This document shows, one piece after another, positions 43,473 to 52,366 of a stretch of 61,251 nt of DNA. Under the pieces are notes generated by a model. That model searched no databases. It worked only from the letters and a program-made list of their open reading frames with translations, and was not told where the DNA came from. This DNA is from an uncultured Ruminococcus sp. GTDB taxonomy: Bacteria; Bacillota; Clostridia; Oscillospirales; Ruminococcaceae. Position 1 is the first letter of the stretch. Every line of letters begins with the position of its first letter. A program made the translations under genes and the position numbers. The stretch is from positions 1 through 61,251 of the forward strand of contig CAJTWQ010000005.1 of the NCBI GenBank assembly GCA_910579835.1, written 5' to 3'.

Positions 43473-43508
43473 GTTGTCTGATCGGATTACAGATTGGAGG
43501 AATTTATA

Positions 43509-45170
43509 ATGAAAAATGTTGAAAAGTACACACGCCAGTTTTTTGAAGCTCCTGCATCCGAAATGAAATGGGCAAAAAAGCCGTATATCGACAAAGCCCC
43601 CGTATGGTGCAGCGTCGATCTCAGAGATGGCAATCAAGCTCTTATAATCCCTATGAGTCTGGGCGAAAAACTGGAATTCTTCACAAAGCTTGTTGAAATC
43701 GGCTTCAAGGAGATCGAAATCGGTTTTCCTGCGGCCTCTGAAACGGAATATGATTTCTGCCGCACCCTTATAGAGCAGAACATGATCCCCGACGACGTTA
43801 CTATACAAGTGCTCACCCAGTCGAGGGAACACATAATCAAGAAAACCTTTGAAGCTCTCAAGGGATGCAAAAACGCTGTCGTTCACCTGTACAACTCCAC
43901 ATCCCTTGCTCAGCGTGAACAGGTTTTCCGTAAAAGCAAGAAAGAAATTATTGATATAGCCGTTTCCGGCGCAAAACTCTGCAAGGAATACCGTGAAAAA
44001 TACGAGGGAAATTTCCGCTTTGAATATTCGCCGGAGAGCTTTACGGGAACCGAACCGAAATTTGCTCTGGAAATCTGCAACGCCGTTCTGGACGTATGGC
44101 AGCCTGCCCCTGAAGATAAGGTAATAATCAACCTGCCTGTTACCGTTCAGCTTTCCATGCCCCACGTTTATGCAAATCAGGTGGAGTATATGTGCGACAA
44201 CTTGAAATACAGAGAAAATGTAATTGTTTCTCTCCACCCGCACAATGACCGCGGATGCGCTGTTGCAGATACGGAAATGGGACTCCTTGCCGGAGCAGAC
44301 CGTGTTGAAGGAACTCTTTTCGGAAACGGTGAAAGAACAGGCAATGTGGATATTATCACTCTTGCAATGAATATGTATTCACAGGGCGTTGATCCAAAAC
44401 TTGATTTCTCCGATATTCCGTCCATTACAGAGCTTTACACAAGGATAACGCGCATGGAGGTGCACGATCGGTCACCCTACACCGGAAAACTTGTCTTTGC
44501 AGCGTTCAGCGGTTCTCATCAGGACGCAATCGCTAAAGGTATGAAGTGGCGCGAAGAGGGAAATACCAAACACTGGACCGTCCCCTATCTGCCTATAGAT
44601 CCAGAGGACGTGGGAAGAGAATATTCCGCCGACGTAATCAGGATCAACAGTCAATCCGGCAAAGGCGGCATAGGATATATCCTGGAAACCAGATTCGGCT
44701 TCAATCTGCCTAAAAGAATGCGTGAAACGGTGGGGTACACGGTCAAAAGCATTTCCGACCACAAGCACAAGGAGCTTCTTCCGGACGAAGTATATCAGAT
44801 ATTCAAGAATCATTTCGTAGATATTGCCGAGCCGCTCAATGTTACGGAAACTCACTATGTTCAGTGTAACGGAATCGAAGCTACCGTAAGTCTTATTTAC
44901 AACGGACGCGTAGCGTCTGCAACCAACAACGGCAACGGACGTCTTGACGCCGTAAGCAATGCTATCCGCTCTTATACCGGCATAAACTACAGCATCAATA
45001 CCTATACGGAGCACGCTCTCGAAGTCGGTTCGGCTTCAAAAGCTGTTTCCTATGTGGAAATTACGGTTCCTGACGGAAAAAGCTTCTGGGGTACCGGAAT
45101 TGATACGGATATTGTGGTATCATCTGTTAAGGCTCTTGTATGCGCTGTAAACAACATGCTCAAACGGTAA
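43509..45170 (+). CDS. leuA: 2-isopropylmalate synthase (long, LeuA type 2)
   Basis: A 553-residue enzyme that joins acetyl-CoA to 2-oxoisovalerate, the first step to leucine. The TIM barrel has SVDLRDGNQAL for metal and substrate binding and HPHNDRGCAVAD for the metal site. The C-terminal LeuA regulatory domain (VQCNGIEATVSLIYNGRVASATNNGNGRLDAV) should bind leucine. The length and sequence fit the type 2 branch (Corynebacterium/yeast-like). ATG 43509 follows GGAGG; an in-frame TTG at 43494 overlaps that site. It is controlled by the leucine T-box. Confidence 0.97.
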   Translation: MKNVEKYTRQFFEAPASEMKWAKKPYIDKAPVWCSVDLRDGNQALIIPMSLGEKLEFFTKLVEIGFKEIEIGFPAASETEYDFCRTLIEQNMIPDDVTIQVLTQSREHIIKKTFEALKGCKNAVVHLYNSTSLAQREQVFRKSKKEIIDIAVSGAKLCKEYREKYEGNFRFEYSPESFTGTEPKFALEICNAVLDVWQPAPEDKVIINLPVTVQLSMPHVYANQVEYMCDNLKYRENVIVSLHPHNDRGCAVADTEMGLLAGADRVEGTLFGNGERTGNVDIITLAMNMYSQGVDPKLDFSDIPSITELYTRITRMEVHDRSPYTGKLVFAAFSGSHQDAIAKGMKWREEGNTKHWTVPYLPIDPEDVGREYSADVIRINSQSGKGGIGYILETRFGFNLPKRMRETVGYTVKSISDHKHKELLPDEVYQIFKNHFVDIAEPLNVTETHYVQCNGIEATVSLIYNGRVASATNNGNGRLDAVSNAIRSYTGINYSINTYTEHALEVGSASKAVSYVEITVPDGKSFWGTGIDTDIVVSSVKALVCAVNNMLKR

Positions 45171-45232
45171 TCGAATCAACTGTTGAAAAATGTTAAAGTT
45201 CAACAAAATATTTCCAAATGTATTTATTTATA

Positions 45233-45261
45233 TTGATTTTATCTTCCAAAGGTGTTATAAT
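45233..45261 (+). promoter_or_regulatory. Sigma-A promoter of the ilvB operon
   Basis: TTGATT (45233-45238), a 17-base spacer and TATAAT (45256-45261). The transcript would start about 35 bases before the leader peptide. Confidence 0.8.
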
Positions 45262-45303
45262 TAATTCAAGAGTATTCAAAGTCTGAGCAAAGGAGCAATA
45301 ATA

Positions 45304-45408
45304 ATGAGATCAGCCGTTAATTATTTCGGTATAGTCATTATTAAAAGCGCAGTCATCACCGTTTCTGGCTGCCGCTTCTATTCATTCTGCCCGCAGGACT
45401 TTGAGTAA
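45304..45408 (+). CDS. ilvB-operon leader peptide (Ile/Val-rich)
   Basis: A 34-residue peptide read from ATG 45304 with AAAGGAG upstream. Residues 10-20 (IVIIKSAVITV) hold seven Ile/Val; the whole peptide has four Ile and four Val and no Leu. The stop codon (45406-45408) touches a sequence that can pair with the terminator loop. The layout fits transcription attenuation by ribosome stalling at Ile or Val codons. The peptide itself is not thought to have another function. It was found from sequence layout, not from a known family. Confidence 0.75.
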   Translation: MRSAVNYFGIVIIKSAVITVSGCRFYSFCPQDFE

Positions 45409-45483
45409 TATCTGCCTGTACGAATTATCGTATCAGTGCAATGACGCTTGAACAGAACCTCCGGCAGATGTCGGAGGTTTTTA
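45408..45483 (+). promoter_or_regulatory. Attenuator of the ilvB operon (terminator and competing antiterminator)
   Basis: Terminator: AACCTCCG (45456-45463) pairs with CGGAGGTT (45472-45479), followed by a T-run. Antiterminator: ATCTGCC (45410-45416) pairs exactly with GGCAGAT (45463-45469), with one or two further pairs on each outer side, and uses part of the terminator stem. A ribosome at the stop codon would cover the left antiterminator arm, while one stalled at the Ile/Val codons would leave it free. Confidence 0.75.
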
Positions 45484-45510
45484 TATTATTAAAAAGGATG
45501 AAACTTTATC

Positions 45511-47247
45511 ATGTTTATTTCAGGTGCAAAAATTGTTGTTGAAACACTCGTTGAACAAGGCTGCGATACCGTTTTCGGGTATCCCGGCGGTCAGGTAATC
45601 AATCTTTTTGACGAGCTCTATCTCAATCATGACCGCATAAAGCACGTTCTCACAGCTCATGAACAGGGCGCTTCCCATGCGGCTGACGGATATGCACGGG
45701 CAACCGGAAAGGTCGGAGTTGTTATAGCAACGTCCGGCCCCGGTGCGACAAATCTTGTTACCGGCATCGCTACGGCTTTTCTTGATTCCATTCCTATGGT
45801 CGCCATTACCGGAAACGTTCCATGTGATCTTATCGGCAGAGACAGCTTTCAGGAGGTAGACATTGTCGGCGTGACAATGCCTATAACAAAGCACAATTTT
45901 ATTGTAAAGGATGTAGCCGAGCTTGCCGATACTATGCGGATGGCGTTCAAAATAGCCAAATCGGGACGTCCCGGTCCTGTTCTTGTAGATATTCCTAAAG
46001 ATGTACAAATTGCTAAGTGCGAATTTGAATCTCAGGCTCAGCCGGTGATCCCCTATCCTGTTACCTTTGCCGATGAAGAAAAGATAAGAAAAGCGGCGGA
46101 GATGATCGAATCGGCAGAAAGACCATATATCTACTTCGGCGGCGGTATCATAAGCGGCAGGGCGTCCGCAGCAGTCATGGCTCTTGCCGAAAGGATAGAC
46201 GCTCCTATGGGATGCACTCTTATGGGACTTTCAGCCGTTCCATGTGACAATCCCCGTTTTCTGGGAATGCAGGGAATGCACGGTCATTACGCATCTTCAA
46301 TGGCACAGGATGAATCGGACTTGGTTATCGCCCTGGGAGCCAGATTCAGCGACAGGGCTACCGGAAATAAAAACCGGTTCAATAAGAATTTCCGCATTAT
46401 ACATATCGACATAGACGGTGCCGAGCTGCACAAGAATATTCCGGCAAATCTTGCCATAAACGGCGATATAAAGGATGCTGTGGAGCGTCTGTGCACTATT
46501 GTGGCTGAGAAAAAGCATCCCATTTGGCATCAGCGCATAGAGGAACTTAAAGCTGAGGAAAACCGCCGTATTGACAGCGCAAGAGATCATAAATATAAGA
46601 AAAACTGTGCAGGCTGCAAAAATTCCTGCCACAATTCGGGTATAACTGACAAAGGACGTCTTGATCCATACGATATTATCGACATTGTAAGCTCCCATGC
46701 AGGAGACGCCACGGTCGTTACAGATGTAGGACAGCACCAGATGTGGACTGCCCAGCGTTATCCCCTGAAAGCTCCCCGAACATTCCTCACCAGCGGCGGT
46801 CTGGGAACTATGGGATTTGGCATGGGCGCTGCGATAGGCGCGGCTTCGGCTACAGGCAAAACCGCTCTCCTCTTTACCGGCGACGGCAGCTTCGGTATGA
46901 ATCTCAACGAGCTTGCAACTTCTGTTTCACAGGGACTCCCCCTTGTTATCGTTATTATGAACAACGGCGTTCTGGGAATGGTGCGTCAGTGGCAGACGCT
47001 TTTCTTTGAAAAACATTACTCCAACACCACTCTTGACCGCCGGACAGATTTCGTAAAGCTTGCAGAGGCTTTCGGCGCAAAGGGCGCAAGAGTATCCTCA
47101 AAAGAGGAACTTGAAAAAATTGCTGAAGAAGCATTCTCATATAACGGTACTTACCTTATCGACTGCCTTGTGGACTGCGACGAATTTGTACTTCCCATGC
47201 TGCCCCCCGGCGGTTCGATAGAAGATATTATAACAGAGATCAAGTGA
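45511..47247 (+). CDS. ilvB: Acetolactate synthase large subunit
   Basis: A 578-residue thiamine-diphosphate enzyme that makes acetolactate or acetohydroxybutyrate, the shared step of valine/leucine and isoleucine synthesis. The catalytic Glu lies in LTAHEQGASHAADGYAR, and the cofactor motif is GDGSFGMNLNEL...MNNGVLGMVRQWQ. An insert with three cysteines (CAGCKNSCHNSG, about residue 365) lies in the linker. It is first of the ilvBNCD-leuCDB block and is controlled by the leader-peptide attenuator. ilvN starts ten bases after its stop. Confidence 0.97.
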   Translation: MFISGAKIVVETLVEQGCDTVFGYPGGQVINLFDELYLNHDRIKHVLTAHEQGASHAADGYARATGKVGVVIATSGPGATNLVTGIATAFLDSIPMVAITGNVPCDLIGRDSFQEVDIVGVTMPITKHNFIVKDVAELADTMRMAFKIAKSGRPGPVLVDIPKDVQIAKCEFESQAQPVIPYPVTFADEEKIRKAAEMIESAERPYIYFGGGIISGRASAAVMALAERIDAPMGCTLMGLSAVPCDNPRFLGMQGMHGHYASSMAQDESDLVIALGARFSDRATGNKNRFNKNFRIIHIDIDGAELHKNIPANLAINGDIKDAVERLCTIVAEKKHPIWHQRIEELKAEENRRIDSARDHKYKKNCAGCKNSCHNSGITDKGRLDPYDIIDIVSSHAGDATVVTDVGQHQMWTAQRYPLKAPRTFLTSGGLGTMGFGMGAAIGAASATGKTALLFTGDGSFGMNLNELATSVSQGLPLVIVIMNNGVLGMVRQWQTLFFEKHYSNTTLDRRTDFVKLAEAFGAKGARVSSKEELEKIAEEAFSYNGTYLIDCLVDCDEFVLPMLPPGGSIEDIITEIK

Positions 47248-47257
47248 GGTGACTGAA

Positions 47258-47758
47258 ATGGATCAGTATGTAATCGGAGTTATTGTGTCAAACGTTTCCG
47301 GAGTGCTCTCCCGTGTTTCGGGAATGTTCACACGCCGCGGCTTCAACATCGACAGCCTGACAGTGGGGGAAACGGAATCGAGCAGCTTTTCAAGAATTAC
47401 TATTGCTTTTCACGGTGACGAATACCTGAAAGACCGTATTCTTCTCCAGCTTCGCAAGCTTCACGACGTTCGTGAAGTGGAGGTTCTGGACAGGCATGAG
47501 ACTGTTGTCCGTGATCTGCTTCTCATAAAAGTACGGAATACGCCCCAGTCGCGGCAGGATATTATGACCGCCGTCGAGATATTCCGTTCAAAGATAGTTG
47601 ACTATTCCCCCACGGCTCTTGTATGTGAGCTGACGGGTGAAACTTCAAAAATAGACGCATTTATAGAGCTTCTTAAACCCTATGGAATTATGGAAATGTG
47701 CCGCACCGGACTGGTTGCTATCGAAAGAGGCGACAACTGCCTGAAGACAAAAAAATGA
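47258..47758 (+). CDS. ilvN: Acetolactate synthase small regulatory subunit
   Basis: A 166-residue subunit that activates IlvB and makes it sensitive to valine. The N-terminal ACT domain (YVIGVIVSNVSGVLSRVSGMFTRRGFNIDSLTVG) is complete, followed by the C-terminal half (ALVCELTGETSKIDAFIELLKPYGIMEMCRTG). ATG 47258 follows GAGGTG; an in-frame GTG at 47249 is part of that site. Confidence 0.97.
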   Translation: MDQYVIGVIVSNVSGVLSRVSGMFTRRGFNIDSLTVGETESSSFSRITIAFHGDEYLKDRILLQLRKLHDVREVEVLDRHETVVRDLLLIKVRNTPQSRQDIMTAVEIFRSKIVDYSPTALVCELTGETSKIDAFIELLKPYGIMEMCRTGLVAIERGDNCLKTKK

Positions 47759-47825
47759 TTGAATCAACGCTTATAATTGCCAACAGCAATTACATATATA
47801 TTAAATTTTAAAGGAGTCTTTAAAA

Positions 47826-48863
47826 ATGGAAAATAATGCAAAGGTTTTTTACGAACAGGACTGCGATCTTTCGCTCCTTTACGGCAAGACGATCGCCGTT
47901 ATCGGCTACGGCTCACAGGGTCACGCTCACGCTCTCAACGCCAAGGAATCTCTCGGTGACAAGGGCAGAGTTATCATCGGTCTTTATGAGGGTTCAAAGT
48001 CATGGGACAAGGCTGTAAAGCAGGGATTTGAGGTATTTACAGCAGCTGAAGCCGCAAAGCAGGCAGACATAATCATGATACTTATAAATGACGAAAAGCA
48101 GGCTGCTCTGTACAAAAACGACATTGAGCCTAACCTTGAAGCTGGAAATATGCTTATGTTCGCTCACGGATTCAATATTCATTTCGGATGCATCGTTCCT
48201 CCTGCCGACGTTGACGTTACTATGATCGCTCCCAAGGGTCCCGGACATACCGTTCGTTCCGAGTACCAGGCAGGAAAGGGCGTTCCTTGTCTCGTTGCCG
48301 TACATCAGGACGCTACAGGAAAGGCACAGGAAACGGCTCTTGCTTACGGTCTTGCTATCGGCGGTGCTCGTGCCGGAGTTCTGGAGACAACTTTCAGAAC
48401 AGAGACCGAGACCGACCTTTTCGGTGAACAGGCAGTTCTCTGCGGCGGCGTATGCGCTCTTATGCAGGCAGGCTTTGAGACTCTCGTTGAAGCTGGATAT
48501 GACCCGAGAAACGCTTATTTTGAGTGTATCCACGAAATGAAGCTTATCGTTGACCTTATCTACCAGAGCGGATTTGCCGGCATGAGATACTCTATCTCCA
48601 ACACCGCTGAATACGGCGATTATATCACAGGTCCGAAGATCATCACAGAGGAGACAAAGAAGACCATGAAGAAGATCCTCTCCGATATTCAGGATGGCTC
48701 TTTTGCCAAGGAATTCCTCCTCGATATGTCAAGCGCAGGTTCGCAAGTTCACTTCAAGGCTATGAGAAAGCTTGCTTCTGAGCATCCTTCCGAAAAGGTG
48801 GGCGAGGAAATCAGAAAGCTCTATAGCTGGAACAACGAGGAAGATAAATTCATTAACAACTAA
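47826..48863 (+). CDS. ilvC: Ketol-acid reductoisomerase (class I)
   Basis: A 345-residue NADPH enzyme that converts acetolactate or acetohydroxybutyrate to the dihydroxy acids. The nucleotide motif IAVIGYGSQGHAHALN, the catalytic stretch APKGPGHTVRSEY and the C-terminal knotted domain with ETETDLFGEQAVLCGG are present. Codon use is strongly biased toward preferred codons compared with neighbours, which suggests high expression. The start follows AAAGGAG. An mRNA hairpin separates it from ilvD. Confidence 0.98.
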   Translation: MENNAKVFYEQDCDLSLLYGKTIAVIGYGSQGHAHALNAKESLGDKGRVIIGLYEGSKSWDKAVKQGFEVFTAAEAAKQADIIMILINDEKQAALYKNDIEPNLEAGNMLMFAHGFNIHFGCIVPPADVDVTMIAPKGPGHTVRSEYQAGKGVPCLVAVHQDATGKAQETALAYGLAIGGARAGVLETTFRTETETDLFGEQAVLCGGVCALMQAGFETLVEAGYDPRNAYFECIHEMKLIVDLIYQSGFAGMRYSISNTAEYGDYITGPKIITEETKKTMKKILSDIQDGSFAKEFLLDMSSAGSQVHFKAMRKLASEHPSEKVGEEIRKLYSWNNEEDKFINN

Positions 48864-48872
48864 TGCAGCGTA

Positions 48873-48923
48873 TCAGGGTCAACGGCGCAGACAGCATCTT
48901 TGCTTTCTGTGCCAAAGTCCTGA
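48873..48923 (+). other. Hairpin between ilvC and ilvD
   Basis: TCAGG and CCTGA flank an inner stem GGCGCAGA/TCTGTGCC (one G-U pair). There is no T-tract, so it is more likely an mRNA processing or stability element than a terminator. Confidence 0.5.
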
Positions 48924-48949
48924 TTAAATAATCTTTGAGGTGAAATAAA

Positions 48950-50611
48950 ATGAGCGGAAATTATTTTTGCGAGGGTGTTGAAAAGGCATCGCAGCGTTCC
49001 CTTTTCAATGCGCTTGGACATACTAAAGAGGAAATGAATCGTCCTCTGGTAGGAATCGTATCGTCATACAATGAGATCGTTCCGGGACATATGAATATAG
49101 ACAAGATCGTTGACGCTGTAAAGCTGGGCGTAGCTATGGGCGGCGGAACTCCTGTGGTGTTCCCGGCTATCGCCGTATGCGACGGTATAGCCATGGGTCA
49201 TACGGGTATGAAATATTCACTTGTCACCCGTGATCTTATAGCCGATTCCACGGAATGTATGGCTCTGGCACATCATTTTGACGCGCTTGTTATGGTTCCC
49301 AACTGCGACAAGAACGTTCCGGGACTGCTCATGGCAGCGGCACGTATAAACGTCCCAACGATTTTCGTAAGCGGCGGACCTATGCTTGCCGGTCACGTCA
49401 AGGGAAAGAAAACAAGCCTTTCATCCATGTTCGAGGCTGTTGGCGCATACACCGCCGGAAAGATATCCGCTAAGGATGTTGAGGAATTTGAGAACAAGGC
49501 TTGTCCCACCTGCGGCTCCTGCTCCGGCATGTATACCGCCAATTCCATGAACTGCCTGACGGAGGTTCTGGGAATGGGTCTCAAAGGCAACGGAACTATC
49601 CCGGCTGTTTACTCCGAGCGTATCAAACTGGCTAAAATGGCTGGTATGCAGGTTATGGAGCTGTACAGACAGAATATCCGTCCTCTTGACATCATGACGG
49701 AAAAGGCTTTCATGAACGCTCTTACCGCCGATATGGCTTTGGGCTGCTCAACTAACAGTATGCTGCATCTTCCGGCAATCGCAAACGAATGCGGCGTTGA
49801 AATCGATCTCGATATTGCCAACGAGATAAGCGCTAAAACGCCCAATCTCTGTCACCTTGCCCCTGCCGGTCATACTTACATGGAAGATCTGAACGAAGCC
49901 GGAGGAGTTTACGCTGTGCTGAATGAGCTTTCAAAGAAAAATCTTATCAACACCGACTGCATGACCGTTACAGGAAAGACCGTGGGTGAGAATATTTCAG
50001 GCTGTATCAATAAAGATCCCGAAACTATCCGTCCTATTGACAATCCTTACAGCGAAACAGGCGGAATTGCCGTTCTGCGCGGAAATCTTGCTCCCGACAG
50101 ATGCGTTGTAAAGAGAAGCGCAGTCGCTCCCGAAATGCTCTGCCACAAAGGTCCTGCAAGGGTATTCGACAGCGAAGAGGAGGCTATAAAGGTCATCTAC
50201 GAGGGCGGCATCAGGGCTGGAGACGTTGTAGTTATCCGCTATGAAGGTCCTGCCGGAGGTCCGGGAATGAGAGAAATGCTTTCGCCTACTTCCGCCATTC
50301 AGGGCGCAGGTCTCGGATCGTCCGTTGCTCTTATCACTGACGGACGTTTCTCAGGCGCTACCAGAGGAGCAGCTATCGGTCACGTATCTCCCGAGGCTGT
50401 AAACGGCGGTACTATCGCTTATGTCAAGGACGGCGATATCATTTCAATTGATATTCCGAACTGCTCCATTACTCTTGAAGTTTCCGGCGAGGAGCTTGAA
50501 AAGCGCAGAAAGACTATGCCTATAAAGAAAAAAGAAAATATCACGGGATACCTCAAGCGTTATGCGGCTATGGTTTCTTCCGCTGATAAGGGCGCTGTTA
50601 TTAATAAGTAA
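48950..50611 (+). CDS. ilvD: Dihydroxy-acid dehydratase
   Basis: A 553-residue iron-sulfur enzyme that dehydrates dihydroxy acids to the 2-oxo acids of valine and isoleucine. Cysteines for the cluster lie in VPNCDKNVPGLLMAA and ACPTCGSCSGMYTANSMNC; the third typical cysteine region is near the N-terminus. The C-terminal GRFSGATRGAAIGHVSPEA is the family signature. The start follows GAGG. It is followed by a VOC-family gene and then leuC. Confidence 0.98.
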   Translation: MSGNYFCEGVEKASQRSLFNALGHTKEEMNRPLVGIVSSYNEIVPGHMNIDKIVDAVKLGVAMGGGTPVVFPAIAVCDGIAMGHTGMKYSLVTRDLIADSTECMALAHHFDALVMVPNCDKNVPGLLMAAARINVPTIFVSGGPMLAGHVKGKKTSLSSMFEAVGAYTAGKISAKDVEEFENKACPTCGSCSGMYTANSMNCLTEVLGMGLKGNGTIPAVYSERIKLAKMAGMQVMELYRQNIRPLDIMTEKAFMNALTADMALGCSTNSMLHLPAIANECGVEIDLDIANEISAKTPNLCHLAPAGHTYMEDLNEAGGVYAVLNELSKKNLINTDCMTVTGKTVGENISGCINKDPETIRPIDNPYSETGGIAVLRGNLAPDRCVVKRSAVAPEMLCHKGPARVFDSEEEAIKVIYEGGIRAGDVVVIRYEGPAGGPGMREMLSPTSAIQGAGLGSSVALITDGRFSGATRGAAIGHVSPEAVNGGTIAYVKDGDIISIDIPNCSITLEVSGEELEKRRKTMPIKKKENITGYLKRYAAMVSSADKGAVINK

Positions 50612-50653
50612 GGTTGTTAAGGTAAATCATGATTCATAAAAGGAAAAAGTAAA

Positions 50654-51037
50654 ATGAAAATTGAACACATTGCTATGTATGTAAATGATTTAGAATCAGC
50701 AAGGGATTTTTTTGTAAAGTATTTTGGCGCTAAATCTAATAATTGTTATCATAATTTAAAGACTGATTTCCGTTCCTACTTTTTATCCTTTGACGAAAGA
50801 ACGAGATTGGAAATTATGAATAAGCCGCAAATGATTGATATTGCAAAAGATATTAATCGGACAGGATATGCTCATATTGCGTTTAGTTTAGGAAGTGCTG
50901 AAAAAGTTGACCAATTAACTGCAAAATTAAAGTCTGATGGCTATGAAGTCATAAGCGAACCAAGAATAACCGGCGATGGTTATTATGAAAGCTGTATAAT
51001 TGATTTAGAGGGAAATCAGATTGAACTGACATTGTGA
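50654..51037 (+). CDS. VOC-superfamily (glyoxalase-like) protein
   Basis: A 127-residue single-domain protein of the vicinal-oxygen-chelate fold. MKIEHIAMYVNDLESARDFFVKYFGA is the typical first beta-alpha unit, GYAHIAFSLGSAEKVDQL the second, and YYESCIIDLEGNQIELTL the end. His5, His and Glu near the usual metal positions are visible. It may be a lyase, isomerase or resistance-type enzyme; the substrate is unknown. It lies between ilvD and leuC, but its codons are much more AT-rich than both, so it looks inserted into the operon. Confidence 0.85.
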   Translation: MKIEHIAMYVNDLESARDFFVKYFGAKSNNCYHNLKTDFRSYFLSFDERTRLEIMNKPQMIDIAKDINRTGYAHIAFSLGSAEKVDQLTAKLKSDGYEVISEPRITGDGYYESCIIDLEGNQIELTL

Positions 51038-51097
51038 ATTTTTATTTAACATAGATAATAGCAATAACTAAAATTATATCTGAAAGGACTGATAAAC

Positions 51098-52366
51098 ATG
51101 GGTATGACAATGACGCAGAAGATACTTGCGGCTCATGCAGGGCTTGATTCCGTTCAGGCAGGTCAGCTTATTCTTGCTGATCTCGACCTTGTACTTGGCA
51201 ACGATATTACCTCTCCGGTGGCTATCAAGGAGTTCGCAAAACTTAACAAAACAGGCGTTTTCGATAAAGACAAGGTCACAATGGTCATGGATCACTTCGC
51301 TCCCAACAAGGATATAAAGGCTGCGGAGCAGTGCAAAATGTGCCGTAATTTCTGCGGGGAAAAGGAAATAACGCATTTCTACGACGTGGGAAAAATGGGT
51401 ATAGAGCACGCTCTCCTGCCTGAAAAAGGTCTTGTTACAGCCGGAAATGTGGTTATCGGAGCAGATTCCCATACCTGTACATACGGCGCTCTCGGAGCTT
51501 TCTCAACAGGCGTCGGCTCAACGGATATGGCGTGCGGAATGGCTATCGGCAAGGCATGGTTCAAAGTACCCTCCGCTATAAAATTCAACCTTACGGGCAG
51601 TCTCCGCAAGTATGTTTCAGGTAAGGATGTTATTCTCCATATTATCGGAAAAATCGGCGTTGACGGCGCACTTTACCGTTCAATGGAATTTACCGGCGAG
51701 GGACTTTCATCCCTGACAATGGCTGACCGTCTCTGCATTGCAAATATGGCGATCGAAGCAGGCGCAAAGAACGGTATCTTTGAGGTTGACGACATCACTC
51801 TTGAATATATCAGAGAACACGGCGGCGCAGAGCCTGTTATCTATAAGGCTGACGAGGACGCTGTTTATGACGAAATTATAGAGATCGACCTTTCTGCTAT
51901 AGAGCCAACGGTGGCATTTCCGCATCTTCCGGAGAATGCAAGGACTTTCGATCAGTTTGATGATATAAAAATAGATCAGGTGGTTATCGGCTCATGCACC
52001 AACGGCAGACTTGAAGATCTTCAGATCGCCGCCGAGATAATGAAAGGCAGAAAATGCGCTAAGAATGTACGTGTAATCGTTATTCCGGCAACTCAGCAGA
52101 TCTATCTTGACGCTATGGAACAGGGACTGCTGAAAATCTTTATTGAGAGCGGCGCAGTAGTTTCAACGCCTACCTGCGGTCCTTGTCTGGGCGGATATAT
52201 GGGTATTCTGGCAGCCGGAGAACGTGCAGTTACCACAACAAACCGCAACTTTGTGGGACGTATGGGTCACACGGAATCCGAGGTATATCTTGCAAGTCCT
52301 GCCGTTGCTGCGGCAAGCGCACTGACAGGAAAGATTTCAAGTCCATGGGAGGTAATGAGCAGATGA
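51098..52366 (+). CDS. leuC: 3-isopropylmalate dehydratase large subunit
   Basis: A 422-residue aconitase-family iron-sulfur subunit that isomerises isopropylmalate in leucine synthesis. The cluster cysteines lie in VIGSCTNGRLEDL and STPTCGPCLGGYMG; GADSHTCTYGALGAFSTGVGSTD is also present. The size is that of the shorter, type 2 (archaeal-like) branch, matched by a short LeuD. The stop codon overlaps the leuD start (ATGA). The start follows GAAAGGA. Confidence 0.97.
   Translation: MGMTMTQKILAAHAGLDSVQAGQLILADLDLVLGNDITSPVAIKEFAKLNKTGVFDKDKVTMVMDHFAPNKDIKAAEQCKMCRNFCGEKEITHFYDVGKMGIEHALLPEKGLVTAGNVVIGADSHTCTYGALGAFSTGVGSTDMACGMAIGKAWFKVPSAIKFNLTGSLRKYVSGKDVILHIIGKIGVDGALYRSMEFTGEGLSSLTMADRLCIANMAIEAGAKNGIFEVDDITLEYIREHGGAEPVIYKADEDAVYDEIIEIDLSAIEPTVAFPHLPENARTFDQFDDIKIDQVVIGSCTNGRLEDLQIAAEIMKGRKCAKNVRVIVIPATQQIYLDAMEQGLLKIFIESGAVVSTPTCGPCLGGYMGILAAGERAVTTTNRNFVGRMGHTESEVYLASPAVAAASALTGKISSPWEVMSR

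Noticed and set aside
43449..44243. 264-residue minus-strand open frame antisense to leuA
   Set aside because: It is a shadow of strongly coding leuA and overlaps the T-box terminator. Its composition follows the antisense of leuA codons.
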